From Streptomyces collinus (GTDB lineage: Bacteria; Actinomycetota; Actinomycetes; Streptomycetales; Streptomycetaceae), in the NCBI RefSeq assembly GCF_031348265.1, contig NZ_CP133771.1, forward strand, positions 186,001 to 250,000: DNA of 64,000 bases. The letters are read 5' to 3'. Made by a program: the position numbers and the translations under genes. Of this stretch, positions 9,474 through 19,072 are shown one piece after another (position 1 is the stretch's first letter; the number at the start of each line of letters is the position of its first letter). The notes below the pieces were generated by a model, which worked only from the letters and a program-made list of their open reading frames with translations, made no database searches and had not been told where the DNA came from.

Positions 9474-10421
9474 ATGGGTGACAGCGGCGACCTCGCCGGT
9501 GCCTACAGCGACGAGAGCGTGCTCTTCAGGGTGCTCCGGCACCTCGGCTGGGACGACCTGGCCAACATCGGCTACTTCACGCTGCCCACCCTGCCGCTCG
9601 CGGCCCTGGTCGGGCCGGTGTTCTTTCAGCGCCGTCTGGCCCGCAGGTCGCTGGCGCTGCTGGATGCCCGGCCCGGGCAGCTCGTCCTCGACGCCGGGTG
9701 CGGTCGCGGTGACACGACGGCGCGGCTGGGCGCCGCCGGCTGCCGGGCGCTGGGGGTGGACATCCAGCCCTCGCAGATCGACCAGGCCCGTCGCCGCTTC
9801 GGCAGCCGCTCGGGCGTGCGCTTCGCCGTCGCGGACGCGACGGCCCTGCCACCGCGGGCGGCGGACATCCCCCTGCCTGACGGCTCCCTCGACCGCGTGC
9901 ACTGCCTGGAAGCCGCCTTCCATTTCGGCCATGAAGGCCGTACGTCCTTCCTGAGCGAATGCTTCCGGCTGCTCCGCCCCGGCGGACGGCTCGTCCTCGT
10001 GGACGTCACGTCCCGTACCGATCAGCCGATCGGCGCCCTGGACCCGAACGGCCTGGTACGCGGCACCTGGCGCTTCGACGACATCGAGCCGTACGAGCGG
10101 TACCCGCTGATGGCATCCGCCGCCGGCTTCACCACGCACCGGGTCCTCGACTGGACCACCCCCGTACTCCACAGGGCGGCCCGGCTCTCCGCCCTGTTCG
10201 CCGGCACCGCGTCCACCCGGGCCGGCCGGCAGGCCCTGTGCGTGCGCTGGCCCGGGCTGAGAGAACTCGACGCCCGCGAGTGGGACGAGGTCATCGCGAT
10301 CGTCCGGGCTCACCAGGCCATCGGGCGCGGCACGTGCTACACGGCGTACGTCTTCGAGAGCATGGGGGAGTCTCCCGTCTCCGTCGAGGCGGGCAAGCGG
10401 CAGATCAGCGGCCAGGCCTGA
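9474..10421 (+). CDS. Class I SAM-dependent methyltransferase
   Basis: A 315-residue protein with a Rossmann methyltransferase core. Motif I is VLDAGCGRGDTT near residue 66, the acidic residue after beta 2 is in GVDIQPSQ, motif II region is DRVHCLEAAFHF, and motif III is LLRPGGRLVLVDV. This layout is close to sterol/tocopherol-type or small-molecule methyltransferases (UbiE/ERG6-like). The ATG at 9474 has a purine-rich GGGAAGCAGGGG upstream. It is divergent from the liv operon and nothing nearby identifies a substrate. Confidence 0.87.
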   Translation: MGDSGDLAGAYSDESVLFRVLRHLGWDDLANIGYFTLPTLPLAALVGPVFFQRRLARRSLALLDARPGQLVLDAGCGRGDTTARLGAAGCRALGVDIQPSQIDQARRRFGSRSGVRFAVADATALPPRAADIPLPDGSLDRVHCLEAAFHFGHEGRTSFLSECFRLLRPGGRLVLVDVTSRTDQPIGALDPNGLVRGTWRFDDIEPYERYPLMASAAGFTTHRVLDWTTPVLHRAARLSALFAGTASTRAGRQALCVRWPGLRELDAREWDEVIAIVRAHQAIGRGTCYTAYVFESMGESPVSVEAGKRQISGQA

Positions 10422-10461
10422 GCCCTCATCACCTCTGCGGGCTCGCGTTCGGCCGGGCCGG

Positions 10462-11520
10462 CTACGGATGCAGTGTCGCCTCGCCGGTCACGCGGATCGC
10501 GGCCTCCTGGCCGGGGCCCACCGACAGCGGCCCCGAGACGCGGACGTCGACCGGGTCGTCGACGCCCTGTACGGCCAGGGTCACCTTGGCGTCGTGGCCG
10601 TAGTAGAAGACGTCCCTGACCGTGCCCCGCACGGCCTCCTCCGTGTCCGCGTCGGTCAGTTGCAGCTGCTCGGGGCGCAGGACGACAGTGCCTGTGCTGC
10701 GGCCTTGCGGTGGGGCGGTCAAGGTCACGGTTCCCAGTGGTGTGGTGGCCGTGGAGCCGCTCCCGTGCACCGTCGCGGGGACCAGGACCGCATCGCCGAC
10801 GAAACCGGCGACCCAAGGGTCGGCGGGGCGCCGATAGAGGTCCTGGGGGGTGTCGCACTGGGCGACACGGCCCTGCCGTACGACGGCGACGAGGTCGGCC
10901 GTGGACAGGGCTTCCTGCTGGTCGTGGGTGACCAGCAGGGCCGTGGCCCCGGTCGCTCGCAGGGCGGATCGCACATCCGCCCGGACTCCGGCGCGCAGCG
11001 CGCTGTCGAGGGCGTTGAACGGTTCGTCGAGCAGGACGAGCGCGGGGCGTGGGGCCAGGGCCCGGGCCAGGGCGATGCGCTGCTGCTGTCCGCCGGACAG
11101 TTCGTGCGGCATGCGGTCGCCGTATCCGGCCAGTCCGACGAGGTCGAGCATGTCCGCCGTCCTGCGGCGGCGCTCGCCGCGGTCGAGGCCGGTCAGCCCG
11201 AACGCCACGTTGCGGGCCACGGTCATGTGCGGGAAGAGGGCGCCTTCCTGCGGCACGATGCCGATGCGGCGCCGTTCCGGCGGCAGGTGCACGCCCGGCC
11301 CGGCGAGGGTGCGTCCGTCGAGCGCGACCGTGCCCGTGTCGGCGCGCAGGAACCCGGCGATGACGCGGAGCAGGGTGGTCTTTCCGCAGCCGGAGGGGCC
11401 GAGCACGGCGGCCAGTGTCCCGCCCGGAACGGTGAGGTCCAGGCCCTGGAGAACCGGGGCGCCGGAACGGTAGGACTTGGTGAGCTGCTCGATGCGGAGC
11501 TCGTTGCCGTGGTCGGTCAT
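10462..11520 (-). CDS. fbpC: Iron(III)/thiamine-type ABC transporter ATP-binding protein
   Basis: A 352-residue ATPase of the FbpC/PotA group. It has Walker A GPSGCGKTT, signature LSGGQQQRIALARALAPRP, Walker B LVLLDEPFNALD, switch VTHDQQEAL, and a C-terminal TOBE-like region (LRPEQLQL...VRGTVRDVFYYGHDAKV) as in iron transporters. The ATG overlaps the permease stop (ATGA at 11517-11520). With the permease and lipoprotein upstream it forms an iron import operon behind an iron-box-like site. Confidence 0.92.
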   Translation of the reverse strand: MTDHGNELRIEQLTKSYRSGAPVLQGLDLTVPGGTLAAVLGPSGCGKTTLLRVIAGFLRADTGTVALDGRTLAGPGVHLPPERRRIGIVPQEGALFPHMTVARNVAFGLTGLDRGERRRRTADMLDLVGLAGYGDRMPHELSGGQQQRIALARALAPRPALVLLDEPFNALDSALRAGVRADVRSALRATGATALLVTHDQQEALSTADLVAVVRQGRVAQCDTPQDLYRRPADPWVAGFVGDAVLVPATVHGSGSTATTPLGTVTLTAPPQGRSTGTVVLRPEQLQLTDADTEEAVRGTVRDVFYYGHDAKVTLAVQGVDDPVDVRVSGPLSVGPGQEAAIRVTGEATLHP

Positions 11521-13112
11521 GTGCGGTGCCTGCCCAGGAGGTAGGAGGGGACGGCGGCCAGGAGGATGAGGGCCGCGGCGTAGGGTGCGGCGGCCGCGAA
11601 GGAGCCGGATCCGGTCTCGGTCCACAGCCGGGTGGCCAGCGTGTCCACGCCGGTGGGGCGCAGCAGCAGCGTGGCGGGCAGTTCCTTCATGCAGACCACG
11701 AAGGTGAGCGCTGCGCCAGCCGCGACTCCCGGTGCGGCCAGCGGCACGGTCACCTCCCGCAGCACCCGCAGGGGCGAACGGCCAAGGGAGCGGGCCACGT
11801 CCTCCAGGACGGGTGGCGCCTGGAGTACGGCGGCGCGAGTGGCGGCGACCGCGACCGGCAGGAACAGCACGGCGTAGGCGCCGATCAGCAGGGGCAGTTG
11901 CTGATAGAGCGGGTAGGCGTAGCGCACTGCGAAGAAGACGAGGGACAGCGCGACGGTGATGCCGGGCAGTGCGTGGCCGGCGTAGGCGGCCTGTTCCAGC
12001 AGCCGGGCTCCGCCTCCGCGGTGGCGTGCGGCGATCACCCCGACGGGCAGTGCCAACAGCGTGGTCAGGGCGGCTCCGGCCGCGGCGACGCCGAGGGTGG
12101 TCCAGGCGGCTTCCCCGAGCGCGCCCACGTCCCAGGTCGCCGAGTTGCCCACGGCCAGCCAGTAGCCGAGGGTGCCGAGCGGGAACGCCACCGCCGCGGC
12201 CACCAGCGTGGTGCACCAGGCCAGGGCGGGGATCCGCCAGCGCCCGAGAGGCACCGGGACGGCCGGGCGGGCGGTGCCGGCGCCGGTCCGGGCGTGGCCG
12301 GCGCGCCCCCGGGTGCGGGTCTCGGCGGCGACCAGCGCCACCGTCATCACCACCAGGACGACGCTGAGCGCGGCGGCCGGGGTGCGGTCGAAGGAGGCGC
12401 GGTAGGACGTGTGGATGGCGCGGGTGAACGTGTCGTACCGCATGAGCGAGACGGCGCCGAAGTCGGAGAGCACGTACAGCGCGACGAGCAGCGCTCCGCC
12501 CGCGGCGGCCGGGCGCAGCTGGGGCAGCGTGACCCTCAGGAAGGTGCGCACCGGTCCGTGGCCCAAAGAGCGGGCGGCCTCCTCCTGAGCCGGGTCGATC
12601 CCGCGCAGCGCGGCGGCGACCGGAAGGTGGACGTAGGGGAAGCTCACGAGGGTGAGGGCGAGCGCGGCCCCGCCGAACCCGGCGGTCCGGGGTGCGCTGG
12701 CCAGCCACGCGAAGGCGGCGACGTAGCTGGGCACGGCGAGCGGCAGGGTGACCAGCACCGACCAGGCGCGTGCCCCGGGCAGGGCCGTGCGTACGGTCAG
12801 CCAGGCCAGGGAGACGCCGAGCACCAGGCAGGCTGCCACGACGGCGGCCGTCAGGGAGAGGCTGCGGGCGAGGAGTTGCAGCGTCCGCTCGTCGCCGACG
12901 ACGTCCCAGGCGTAGCGCGGACCGCGTTCGAAGGCGCGGACCGCGAGGTAGCCCAGGGGCAGCAGCGCGAACAGCGCGGCGACACAGGCGGGGACGAGCA
13001 GGACCCACGGAGGTCTGCGGCCGGCGGGGGCCCCATCCGTCGTGCGGACGGGGCGGCGCCCGGCGGGAGCGGGTGCTCCGGCCGGGCGGCCTCCGGATGC
13101 CGATGTGGTCAC
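11517..13112 (-). CDS. fbpB: Iron ABC transporter permease, fused two-domain type
   Basis: A 531-residue permease with roughly twelve membrane segments and two copies of the BPD-transport inner-membrane loop: AAARSLGHGPVRTFLRVTLP in the first half (EEAARSLG core) and EDVARSLGRSPLRVLREVTVP in the second. This duplicated FbpB/ThiP layout serves as a whole membrane pore. A Pro/Ala/Arg-rich cytoplasmic leader of about 35 residues precedes the first segment. It lies between the binding lipoprotein and the ATPase, overlapping the latter by 4 bp. Confidence 0.92.
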   Translation of the reverse strand: MTTSASGGRPAGAPAPAGRRPVRTTDGAPAGRRPPWVLLVPACVAALFALLPLGYLAVRAFERGPRYAWDVVGDERTLQLLARSLSLTAAVVAACLVLGVSLAWLTVRTALPGARAWSVLVTLPLAVPSYVAAFAWLASAPRTAGFGGAALALTLVSFPYVHLPVAAALRGIDPAQEEAARSLGHGPVRTFLRVTLPQLRPAAAGGALLVALYVLSDFGAVSLMRYDTFTRAIHTSYRASFDRTPAAALSVVLVVMTVALVAAETRTRGRAGHARTGAGTARPAVPVPLGRWRIPALAWCTTLVAAAVAFPLGTLGYWLAVGNSATWDVGALGEAAWTTLGVAAAGAALTTLLALPVGVIAARHRGGGARLLEQAAYAGHALPGITVALSLVFFAVRYAYPLYQQLPLLIGAYAVLFLPVAVAATRAAVLQAPPVLEDVARSLGRSPLRVLREVTVPLAAPGVAAGAALTFVVCMKELPATLLLRPTGVDTLATRLWTETGSGSFAAAAPYAAALILLAAVPSYLLGRHRT

Positions 13113-13149
13113 GTCGAACTCAGGGTTTCTGCCGGTCTTCTCACGCTTC

Positions 13150-14196
13150 CTAGACCAGTCCGACGTCCTGGAGCATGGCCAGCGTCTCCTGGAGGGATTC
13201 GAGCTTGCCCAGGTCGATGTCCGGGGACTCCAGGGACTCGAATGGCGGCAGGCCTTCGACGTTGCTGGTGACGCCCGCGGCCAGCGGGTACTCCTTGGTC
13301 GTGTCGGCGAAGTAGGTCTGCGCTTCCTTGGACAGCAGGTAGTCGACAGCCTTCTGTGCGGTCCCGGCCTGGCCGCCGTCCTTGAGGATGCCGACGCCGG
13401 CGACGTTGATGAGCGCGCCGGGGTCTCCCCCGGGCAGGAATTTGAGCTGTGCGCCGACCTTGTCCTCGCCCTTCTCGGCGACCCGCTCGTACCAGTAGTA
13501 GTGGTTGACCAGGCCGAGGGAGACCTCGCCCGACTCGACGGCGTCGAGGGTGGCGAGGTTGTTGGTGTACACCTTGCCGTTGGCCTTCAGGCCCTTGAGC
13601 CACAGCCGGGTGGCGTCGTCTCCCTCCAGGACGCGCATGCCGGTGACGAAGGCCTGGAAGGAGGCGTTGGTCGGCGCGAAGCCGACCTTGCCCTTCCACT
13701 CGGGCTTCGTCACGTCGGCCACCCGGTCCGGGACCTTGCCCTCGGCGACCTTGTCCGGGTTGTAGGCGATGACACGCACCCGCCCCGACAGGCCCACCCA
13801 GTCGCCCGCCTCGCCGCGGTAGGCCTTGTCCACCTCGTCGAGGCTCGACTGCGGCAGCTTCGCGAGCATGCCCTCCTTGGACAGGGCGCCCAGGGCACCG
13901 GCGTCCTGCGAGAAGAACAGCCCGGCCTTGGTGCGGTCGCCCTCTTCCAGGATCTGGGCGGCCAGTTCGGCGCTGTCGCCGTAGCGCACCTCGACCTTGG
14001 CGCCGACCGCCTTCTCCAGCTTGTCCAGGATCGGCTTGACCAGCTTCTCGTTGCGCCCGGAGTAGATGACGAGGGCGGAGTCGCCGCCCTCCGCGGAGCC
14101 GCCCTTGCCGTCGCCGGAGCCGCAGGAGGCGAGGACGGGCAGGAGCAGGCCGGCCGCGAGGAGCGCGGTGATCCGGCGAGCCGAGGGGCGTCGCAT
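13150..14196 (-). CDS. fbpA: Iron ABC transporter substrate-binding lipoprotein
   Basis: A 348-residue lipoprotein. MRRPSARRITALLAAGLLL followed by PVLASCGSG is a clear lipobox (LASC), then a Gly/Ser linker and the FbpA-type ferric-binding fold (ALVIYSGRNEKLVKPILD, GLFFSQDAGALGALSKEGML, and LGLVNHYYWYE, whose tandem tyrosines are the usual Fe3+ ligands). The ATG at 14196 has AGGAAGG upstream; the frame extends upstream to 14292 but that part is Arg-rich. First gene of the importer operon, with an iron-box-like palindrome about 105 bp upstream. Confidence 0.92.
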   Translation of the reverse strand: MRRPSARRITALLAAGLLLPVLASCGSGDGKGGSAEGGDSALVIYSGRNEKLVKPILDKLEKAVGAKVEVRYGDSAELAAQILEEGDRTKAGLFFSQDAGALGALSKEGMLAKLPQSSLDEVDKAYRGEAGDWVGLSGRVRVIAYNPDKVAEGKVPDRVADVTKPEWKGKVGFAPTNASFQAFVTGMRVLEGDDATRLWLKGLKANGKVYTNNLATLDAVESGEVSLGLVNHYYWYERVAEKGEDKVGAQLKFLPGGDPGALINVAGVGILKDGGQAGTAQKAVDYLLSKEAQTYFADTTKEYPLAAGVTSNVEGLPPFESLESPDIDLGKLESLQETLAMLQDVGLV

Positions 14197-14300
14197 GTGG
14201 TGTGCCTTCCTGGGTGGCTCGCCGGTACGCCGCGGGTCGCGGCGTCGGGTCAGCGAGCGGCGAAACGATGCTTTCAAGCCAGCTGTGAACATGCTATGAA

Positions 14301-14319
14301 TAAGGTAAAGCTTGCCTAA
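14301..14319. promoter_or_regulatory. Iron box (DmdR/IdeR-type operator) between divergent genes
   Basis: On the minus strand this 19-mer reads TTAGGCAAGCTTTACCTTA. It matches the actinobacterial iron-box consensus TTAGGTTAGGCTAACCTAA at about 13 of 19 positions, including TTAGG and ACCT half-sites. It sits in the only AT-rich patch of the gap between the iron lipoprotein gene and the divergent adenylation-domain gene, so one Fe2+-loaded DmdR-type repressor could control both. Confidence 0.75.
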
Positions 14320-14373
14320 CCGTCAAGGGATCTGTGCTATTTGCGGACGCTGCCGCAGAAAGGTTGCGCGCCC

Positions 14374-17043
14374 GTGATCGACTCGTCCCGACCTGCCCCG
14401 GCCCCTTTGACCACGGTGTTTCCGCGCTTTGCCCCTCTTTCGGCGCCGCAGCCGCCCGCGCGTGGACCGGGGGTTCCGTTCGCGCGTGACCTCGCTGCTC
14501 ACGGAGATCGCACCGCATTGATCACGCCATCGGGTGAGGTCCCCTACCGGGCGCTCGCGGAGCGGGTCGCCGCCACCGCCGAACGCCTCGGCCGCACGCG
14601 CCGCCTCGTGCTGCTGGCCGGTGCCAACCGGGCCGACGCGCTCGTGGTCCACCTCGCGGCCCTCGCCGGCGGCCACCCCGTCCTGCTCGTCCCCGGCGAC
14701 AGCACCTCCACCATCGACGCCCTGACGGCCGCCTACGACCCCGACGTCGTCGCGCGCCCGGACGACCACGGCACCTGGACCCTCGACGAGCGGCGCCGGA
14801 CGAGCACGCACACCCTCCACCCCGATCTGGCGCTGCTGCTGAGCACCTCCGGTTCGACCGGCTCACCGAAGCTGGTCCGGCTGTCGCACGACAACCTCCA
14901 GTCCAACGCCGAGTCCATAGCGGGCTACCTGGGCATCCGTCAGTCCGACCGCGTGGCGACGACCCTGCCCCCGCACTACTGCTACGGCCTGTCCGTCATC
15001 CACAGTCACCTGCTGCGCGGCGCCGGGCTGATCCTCACCGAGCGGTCGGTCGCCGACACCGCCTTCTGGGAGGAGTTCCGTGCGGCCCGCGGCACCGCGC
15101 TCGCCGGGGTGCCGTACACCTTCGACCTGCTCGACCGGGTCGGCTTCGCCCACATGCGGCTGCCCCACTTGCGCTACGTGACCCAGGCCGGTGGCCGCCT
15201 GGCACCCGAACGAGTCGCCGCGTTCGCCGAGTTGGGCCGGAGATCCGGCTGGGAGCTGTTCGTCATGTACGGGCAGACCGAGGCGACGGCCCGCATGGCC
15301 TATCTGCCACCGGCGCTCGCGCACGAGCGCCCGGAGACCATAGGCGTGCCGATCCCCGGAGGCTCCTTCCGGCTGCGGCCGGTCGACGGCTTCACATCGC
15401 CCGACACCGGCGAACTGGTCTACTCGGGCCCCAACGTCATGCTCGGTTACGCCGAGACGCCCGCGGACCTCGCCCTCGGCCGGACCCTGGAGGAACTGCC
15501 TACCGGGGACATCGCCCGGCGCGCTCCCGACGGGCTGTACGAGATCGTGGGGCGGCGCAGCCGCTTCATCAAGATCCTCGGTCTGCGCCTCGACCCACAC
15601 CGGGTCGAGGCGCAACTGGAAGGACACGGCGTCAGCGCCGCGTGCGTGGGCGACGACGACGTGCTGACCGTCGTCGCGGCGAGCACGGCGGGTGCGGAGG
15701 CGACGGCCGTACGGCGGCTGGTGAGCGAGAGCTGCGGTCTGCCGCCGCGCGCGATACAGGTGCTGCCGGTGGCCGAACTTCCGCGGCTCGCCTCGGGCAA
15801 GACGGACTACGAAGCGGTACGGCGGCTGGCCGGCGACGCTTCCGCCTCGGCACCGGCCCCCGGCGACGACGACCTCTGTGCCCTCTACGCCGAGATCCTC
15901 GACCGGACCGACGTCACCGAGGACAGCAGCTTCGTGAGTCTGGGCGGCGACTCACTCTCGTACGTCGAGATGTCGCTGCGGCTGGAGCAGGCCCTGGGCG
16001 TGCTGCCCGCCGACTGGCACACCACACCGATCCGCGTGCTGCGGGCCCCGGACACCGCGCGGCGCACTCCCCCCGCCGTCCCGCGGCGCGGGCTGCGGCG
16101 CAGCCTGGAGACGGGCATCGCCCTGCGGGCGGTCGGCATCGTCCTCGTCGTCGGCTCGCACATCCCCGTCTTCCTGGTCCAGGGCGGCGCCCACGTGCTG
16201 CTCGGCGTCGCCGGATACAACTTCGCGCGCTTCCACCTCTCCGTCGGCGAACGCCGGGAGCGTCTGCGCAGGACGGTGCGGAGCATCGCCCGCATCGCCG
16301 TTCCGAGCATGGTGTGGATCGCCTTCGCGATGCTGCTGACCCGCGAATACGACCTGGCCAACGTCGTCCTGGCCAACAGCCTCTTCGAACAGGACAACTC
16401 CGACCCCGAATGGCGCTACTGGTTCGTCGAGGCGCTGGTCTACTTCTTGGCCGGGCTGGCGGTTCTGCTGGCGATCCCCTGGCTGCACCGCGCGGAGCGG
16501 CGCACCCCCTTCGGCTTCGCCCTGGCACTGGTCGCCCTGGGGCTCGTCGGCCGCTACGACCCATGGGGCCTCGCGCACGTCCGCTTCCACCTGAGCCCGA
16601 CCGTGGTCTTCTTCCTGTTCGCGCTGGGCTGGGCGGCGGCCCGGGCCGGCACGGCGGCACAGCGCCTGGGGCTGACCGCGGTCGCGCTGGTCACCGTGCC
16701 CGGTCTCTTCCCCGGGGAGCAGACCCTGCGGACGTCGATCGTGCTGGGCGGCTTCGTCCTGCTGCTCTGGGTGCCCGCCCTGCCCAGCATCGACCCGGTC
16801 AACCGGCTGGCGGGCGTGCTGGCGGGCAGCTCGCTCTACATCTACCTGACGCACTTCCAGATCTATCCCCACCTGCGGGACCACTCCCCCCTGGCGGCCC
16901 TGCTCGTCTCCCTGATCTGCGGTGTGGCGTACGGAGCAATGGCCACCCGTCTGACGGCCAGACTCCTTTCATCACTCCAGGCCGGCACGCTGATGGCCTG
17001 CTGGTCGCCTCGCGGGACGCCCGGCGCTCCCGTAGGGTCCTGA
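14374..17043 (+). CDS. Adenylation domain - carrier domain - membrane acyltransferase fusion
   Basis: An 889-residue protein with three parts. Residues about 20-490 form an ANL adenylation domain (STSGSTGSPK near 157-166, VMYGQTEATARMAYLPP, TGDIARRAPDGLYEIVGRRSRFIKILG). Residues about 497-560 are a carrier domain with LGGDSLS, the phosphopantetheine Ser at about 527. Residues about 570-889 hold some ten membrane segments in the style of acyltransferase-3/OafA-type proteins (GSHIPVFLVQGGAHVLLGVAGYN and YIYLTHFQIYPHLR). It could activate an acid, load it on its own carrier and pass it across or onto a membrane-linked acceptor. GTG at 14374 is preferred (AAAGG ten bases upstream) over a TTG at 14341. 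The shared promoter has an iron-box-like site, so iron regulation is plausible. Confidence 0.85.
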   Translation: MIDSSRPAPAPLTTVFPRFAPLSAPQPPARGPGVPFARDLAAHGDRTALITPSGEVPYRALAERVAATAERLGRTRRLVLLAGANRADALVVHLAALAGGHPVLLVPGDSTSTIDALTAAYDPDVVARPDDHGTWTLDERRRTSTHTLHPDLALLLSTSGSTGSPKLVRLSHDNLQSNAESIAGYLGIRQSDRVATTLPPHYCYGLSVIHSHLLRGAGLILTERSVADTAFWEEFRAARGTALAGVPYTFDLLDRVGFAHMRLPHLRYVTQAGGRLAPERVAAFAELGRRSGWELFVMYGQTEATARMAYLPPALAHERPETIGVPIPGGSFRLRPVDGFTSPDTGELVYSGPNVMLGYAETPADLALGRTLEELPTGDIARRAPDGLYEIVGRRSRFIKILGLRLDPHRVEAQLEGHGVSAACVGDDDVLTVVAASTAGAEATAVRRLVSESCGLPPRAIQVLPVAELPRLASGKTDYEAVRRLAGDASASAPAPGDDDLCALYAEILDRTDVTEDSSFVSLGGDSLSYVEMSLRLEQALGVLPADWHTTPIRVLRAPDTARRTPPAVPRRGLRRSLETGIALRAVGIVLVVGSHIPVFLVQGGAHVLLGVAGYNFARFHLSVGERRERLRRTVRSIARIAVPSMVWIAFAMLLTREYDLANVVLANSLFEQDNSDPEWRYWFVEALVYFLAGLAVLLAIPWLHRAERRTPFGFALALVALGLVGRYDPWGLAHVRFHLSPTVVFFLFALGWAAARAGTAAQRLGLTAVALVTVPGLFPGEQTLRTSIVLGGFVLLLWVPALPSIDPVNRLAGVLAGSSLYIYLTHFQIYPHLRDHSPLAALLVSLICGVAYGAMATRLTARLLSSLQAGTLMACWSPRGTPGAPVGS

Positions 17044-17130
17044 TGCCGCCGCGGCAGTCTCCATGCCGTTACGGCAGGACGCACTGACGGCCCTTCACGA
17101 CCGCGCGGACCAAGTGACCGAGGAGCCCTC

Positions 17131-17589
17131 ATGTCAGGACAGTTCGAAGCGACCACCGAGATCGACCGGCCCGTCGAGGCGGTGTTCGACTACCTCGCCG
17201 ACGGGCGCAACGATCCACAGTTCAGCCCCCGAGTGCTGAGGATGGAGCGGCTTCCCGAGAGCCCGACCGCCGTGGGCACGATCTTCCGCAGCACGGTCAA
17301 GGACGCCGGGGTGAAGACGGCCCGGGAGTTCCGTATCACCGAGCTCGAAGCACCGGCGCGGATCCGGTGGACCGAGGTGTCCAAGAACAGCGTGGCGGTG
17401 GCTGAGGGCGGCTACGACCTGGAGTCGCTGGCCGACGGCAGGACGCGGGTCCGACTCCACAACGTGCTGGAGGGCCACGGACTCGGCAAGGTGCTCGTCG
17501 GCCTGGCACTCACCGCCGCCCGCAAGGACGCCCCCGCCTTCGCTGCCCGGATCAAGGCAGCCGCCGAGGCGGCGATCCCGCCGCGTTGA
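17131..17589 (+). CDS. SRPBCC family (polyketide cyclase-like) protein
   Basis: A 152-residue START/SRPBCC-fold protein: FEATTEIDRPVEAVFDYLADGRN at the N-terminus, a central strand series (ITELEAPARIRWTEVSKN), and a long C-terminal helix (KVLVGLALTAARKDAPAFAARIKAAAEAA). The family binds hydrophobic ligands in a helix-grip cavity; function is unknown here. GAGGAG precedes the ATG. The last 38 bp overlap tail-to-tail with the secreted hydrolase gene on the other strand. Confidence 0.88.
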   Translation: MSGQFEATTEIDRPVEAVFDYLADGRNDPQFSPRVLRMERLPESPTAVGTIFRSTVKDAGVKTAREFRITELEAPARIRWTEVSKNSVAVAEGGYDLESLADGRTRVRLHNVLEGHGLGKVLVGLALTAARKDAPAFAARIKAAAEAAIPPR

Positions 17590-19072
17590 CCGGGTCCAGG
17601 GCGGGGCAGCTGGTGCCCCGCGGTGGGAGTGTCAGGTCGGTGAGGTAGCTGTCCACTGCGTTCTCCATGCACGGGCCGCTGGTGACGCTGCCGTGGCCGT
17701 GGCCCTCGTAGGTGAGGAGCACGCCGCTGCGGCCGAGCTGCCGGGCCACCGAGACCGCCCACGGGTAGCCGGTGGCGGGGTCGTGCAGCGCGTTGGACAC
17801 CAGGATCGGCGGGACACCGCGGGCGTCCAGGCGGTGCTGCGGGTTGGCGGTCGGCGCGCCCAGACAGGCCGCCACCATGTGGATCGGCAGCAGGTAGGGC
17901 AGGTCGGGCGCGGTCCTGTTCATCATGGCGACGAGCGAGGCGTACGTCCGGTGGTCACGTACCGGCAGGTGCCAGTCCGAGCAGAAGACCGGTGCGGCCG
18001 GAGGCAGCGGCGCTGTCGAGGTGGGCGACGCGGGCAGCGGCCTGCCCGCGTGCATCCTCGCGATCGCCGTGGCCAGGCCCGCGTAGTCGGCCTCGTAGAA
18101 CTTCCGGAACGCGACCTTGTTGACCAGGTCCGGCGACGACAGCGGGCTGCCCGGCTTCGCCGGGTCCTCCAGCTCGCCGCGTCCGGCCCGGGTCAGCAGG
18201 GCCTGCCAGACGGCGCGGACGTCGCGGCCGTGCAGCGCGCAGTCCGCGGTCCCGTCGCACCACTTCACGAACTCCCGGAACGAATCCTCGGCCGAGGCCG
18301 CCTCGGCGCGCAGGAAGTCACCGGTGGCGGCGACGCTGTGGTCGATGACGCTCTCCAGCACCATCGCGCGCACGCGGCGCGGGTAGGTCTCGGCGTACTG
18401 CGCCCCGAGCAGCGTGCCGTACGAGCTGCCGTGGAAGGTCAGTTTCCGCTCGCCGAGGGCGACACGGAGGGCGTCCACGTCACGGACGGTCTGGGCGGTG
18501 TCGAGGTGGTCGAACACCGGGCCGGTGCGGGCCCGGCAGTCGGCACGGAGCCGCTTGTTGTACGCCAGCGTGGCGTCGAAGCCGGCCTGGCTCTTCAGCT
18601 CCGGCGACGGCCGCTCGGCGAGCAGGCCGCTGGAGCAGGTCACCGGGTTGCTGCGGCCCACGCCGCGCGGGTCGAAGCTGACGATGTCGAACCTGCGGCG
18701 GACCTCGGGGCTGAACCGGCCGACGTTGCCCACCACCATCTGTACGCCCGAGTCGCCCGGCCCGCCGGGGCCGAACACCATCGAGCCGACACGTGCGCCG
18801 GGGTCGGTGGCCTTGCGGCGCGCCACGGCCAGATCGAACTTCGGCCCCTCCGGGTGGGTCCAGTCGACCGGCACCGAGAGGGTGGCGCACTCGGCTCCCG
18901 GTTTCGCCGGGTCGTCACAGGGGGCCCACCGCAGGGGCCCTGTGGCAGCGGGCGACGCGCGGACTTCGGGAGCGGCGGCGAGGCCGGCGGTAACGGCCAT
19001 GCCGGCCCCCACAGCCATGACCGTGCCCCGCGCGGCGAGGCGCCGCAGTACAGATCTGCCCCTTGACGGCAT
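17552..19072 (-). CDS. Secreted alpha/beta hydrolase of the TAP (tripeptidyl aminopeptidase) family
   Basis: A 506-residue exported protease-like hydrolase. Signal peptide: RRLAARG then a hydrophobic stretch, probable cleavage near EVRASPAATG. Then LRWAPCDDP (family opening), GPGGPGDSGVQ (oxyanion region), FDPRGVGRSNPV, and the nucleophile elbow GSSYGTLLG. The C-terminal TAP-like domain (PILVSNALHDPATGYPWA and LTYEGHGHGS, with the catalytic His) is complete. Length is normal for the family. ATG at 19072 is supported by AGGAGGATCC; the longer open frame to 19495 lacks family sequence. Confidence 0.92.
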   Translation of the reverse strand: MPSRGRSVLRRLAARGTVMAVGAGMAVTAGLAAAPEVRASPAATGPLRWAPCDDPAKPGAECATLSVPVDWTHPEGPKFDLAVARRKATDPGARVGSMVFGPGGPGDSGVQMVVGNVGRFSPEVRRRFDIVSFDPRGVGRSNPVTCSSGLLAERPSPELKSQAGFDATLAYNKRLRADCRARTGPVFDHLDTAQTVRDVDALRVALGERKLTFHGSSYGTLLGAQYAETYPRRVRAMVLESVIDHSVAATGDFLRAEAASAEDSFREFVKWCDGTADCALHGRDVRAVWQALLTRAGRGELEDPAKPGSPLSSPDLVNKVAFRKFYEADYAGLATAIARMHAGRPLPASPTSTAPLPPAAPVFCSDWHLPVRDHRTYASLVAMMNRTAPDLPYLLPIHMVAACLGAPTANPQHRLDARGVPPILVSNALHDPATGYPWAVSVARQLGRSGVLLTYEGHGHGSVTSGPCMENAVDSYLTDLTLPPRGTSCPALDPVNAAGSPPRRLP

